Made by a program: the position numbers and the translations under genes
In this document: one piece after another, positions 63,294 to 64,000 of the stretch
How positions within the stretch are numbered: the first letter of the stretch is position 1
Layout: each line of letters begins with the position of its first letter
DNA from: Siderastrea siderea
Taxonomy: Eukaryota > Cnidaria > Anthozoa > Scleractinia > Rhizangiidae
Assembly: GCA_964030785.1 (NCBI GenBank)
Contig: OZ034977.1
Location: forward strand, 26,067,652-26,131,651
DNA: 64,000 nt
Reading direction: 5' to 3'
The notes under the pieces: model-generated
What the model was told of the DNA's origin: nothing
The model's input: only the letters and a program-made list of their open reading frames with translations
The model's database searches: none

Positions 63294-64000
63294 AAGAAAG
63301 GTACGTATGACTTGTTGCATTTTTTTGGAATGAACACTGCTAATTCTAATCACCTATCACCTCCGGAATGAATTGAAAAAACAAAATAAAGCATAAGCTT
63401 ATAATGAGCTTGTAACGTTTGTTGTTCTACGTTTCGAGAATGTAAACATATAACGCTGTGACATGATAGGGAAATTGTTATTTCTACAAGCGGGAACGGG
63501 GAATCGAGGAAAATATTTAAGCTTACTTTCAAGTTTACTTCTTCGTTATAACTCAAGACGATTGCCAAAGAACGTGATGAGGGAAACAGGACGTAGGATC
63601 GCTGAATTTCACCGAGAACAGTTGCTTTATAGATGAGCCTGGGAGTTCTGATTCATCTATAAATAGCAACTGTTCTCGGTGAAATTTAGCGATGACATAC
63701 GACGATACATCGCCCTGTTTCGCTTATCACGTTCTTTGGTAATCACAGTGAGCTATAACAAAGACGTAAACATGAAACTGTGCTTAAATATTTTCCTTGA
63801 TATTTCCCCGTTCCCGCTTTTATAAATAACGATTTTTTAGATTTTTCTTGCTATCATGTCACAGCGTTAACATTCACGTAGAACAATAAACGTTATAAAG
63901 CGCTTATGCTTTGTTTTTCATTCCATTCCTCGGGTGATAGGTGACTAGAATTAGCAGTGTTTCTTGCAAAAACAATCCAACAAGTCATACGTACGTTTCT
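63294..64000. repeat. Large fold-back element, arms about 350 bp
   Basis: The sequence from AAGAAAGGTACGTATGACTTG at 63294 is mirrored, imperfectly, by CAAGTCATACGTACGTTTCT at the window end. Internal matches include GTTCTCGGTGAAATT and CGAGAACAGTTGC around the centre near 63645. It has no coding capacity. It may continue past 64000. Confidence 0.75.

Overview
The window is animal nuclear DNA, most likely from a stony coral or close anthozoan. It is AT-rich, with spliced genes, many short palindromic transposons and microsatellites. Two paralogous secreted-protein genes at 16.3-18.7 kb and 49.5-52.5 kb resemble the fibrinogen-like 'uncharacterized skeletal organic matrix protein 5' family of scleractinians. 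The last exon of a zinc carboxypeptidase lies at 61.3-61.5 kb on the minus strand.

The centrepiece is an apparently complete Polinton/Maverick-type virus (adintovirus) at 24,715-46,579, 21,865 bp. It has 608-bp terminal inverted repeats that look identical, starts with AG and ends with CT, and is flanked by the 6-bp target duplication AGTAAC. It sits inside an older, frameshifted L1-like retrotransposon whose 5' part (21.0-24.7 kb) and 3' part (46.6-48.25 kb) read on from each other once the insertion is removed. Every viral gene appears open. All the Polinton hallmarks are present: protein-primed DNA polymerase B, retroviral-type integrase with chromodomain, FtsK/A32-like packaging ATPase, adenain-like protease and double jelly-roll major capsid protein. 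There are also two tandem paralogues that may be minor capsid proteins, a parvovirus-type phospholipase A2, an adenovirus mu (pX)-like core peptide and several small Arg-rich or membrane proteins.

Layout of the element: polB reads leftward from a divergent promoter at 29.7-29.9 kb. Rightward from that promoter run two overlapping reading frames, an acidic protein and a protein with a basic repeat. From 43.4 kb down to 31.8 kb a tightly packed leftward block holds the virion and integration genes, many with a TATAAAAAG-like box about 30-60 bp upstream. Between ATPase and protease lies a tRNA-like gene with perfect A and B boxes and a T8 stop, but an abnormal anticodon arm. A second divergent promoter at 43.44-43.65 kb, made of three 44-bp repeats with CCAAT boxes and two perfect CArG boxes, separates a GRF zinc-finger gene from a rightward gene with a SLOG/DprA-like Rossmann domain. 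A third divergent promoter at 45.2-45.5 kb is an inverted relative of the polB promoter.

The rest: a 4.9-kb TIR element (2.48-7.36 kb) with a decayed RecQ-like helicase and a decayed DUF6589-like gene, several fold-back/MITE elements, a 134-bp satellite (13.1-14.2 kb), a layered pentanucleotide array (19.8-20.1 kb) and long gene-free stretches. The most unusual items are the tRNA-like RNA gene, the SLOG gene and the promoter architecture inside a recently inserted, possibly still functional, virus.
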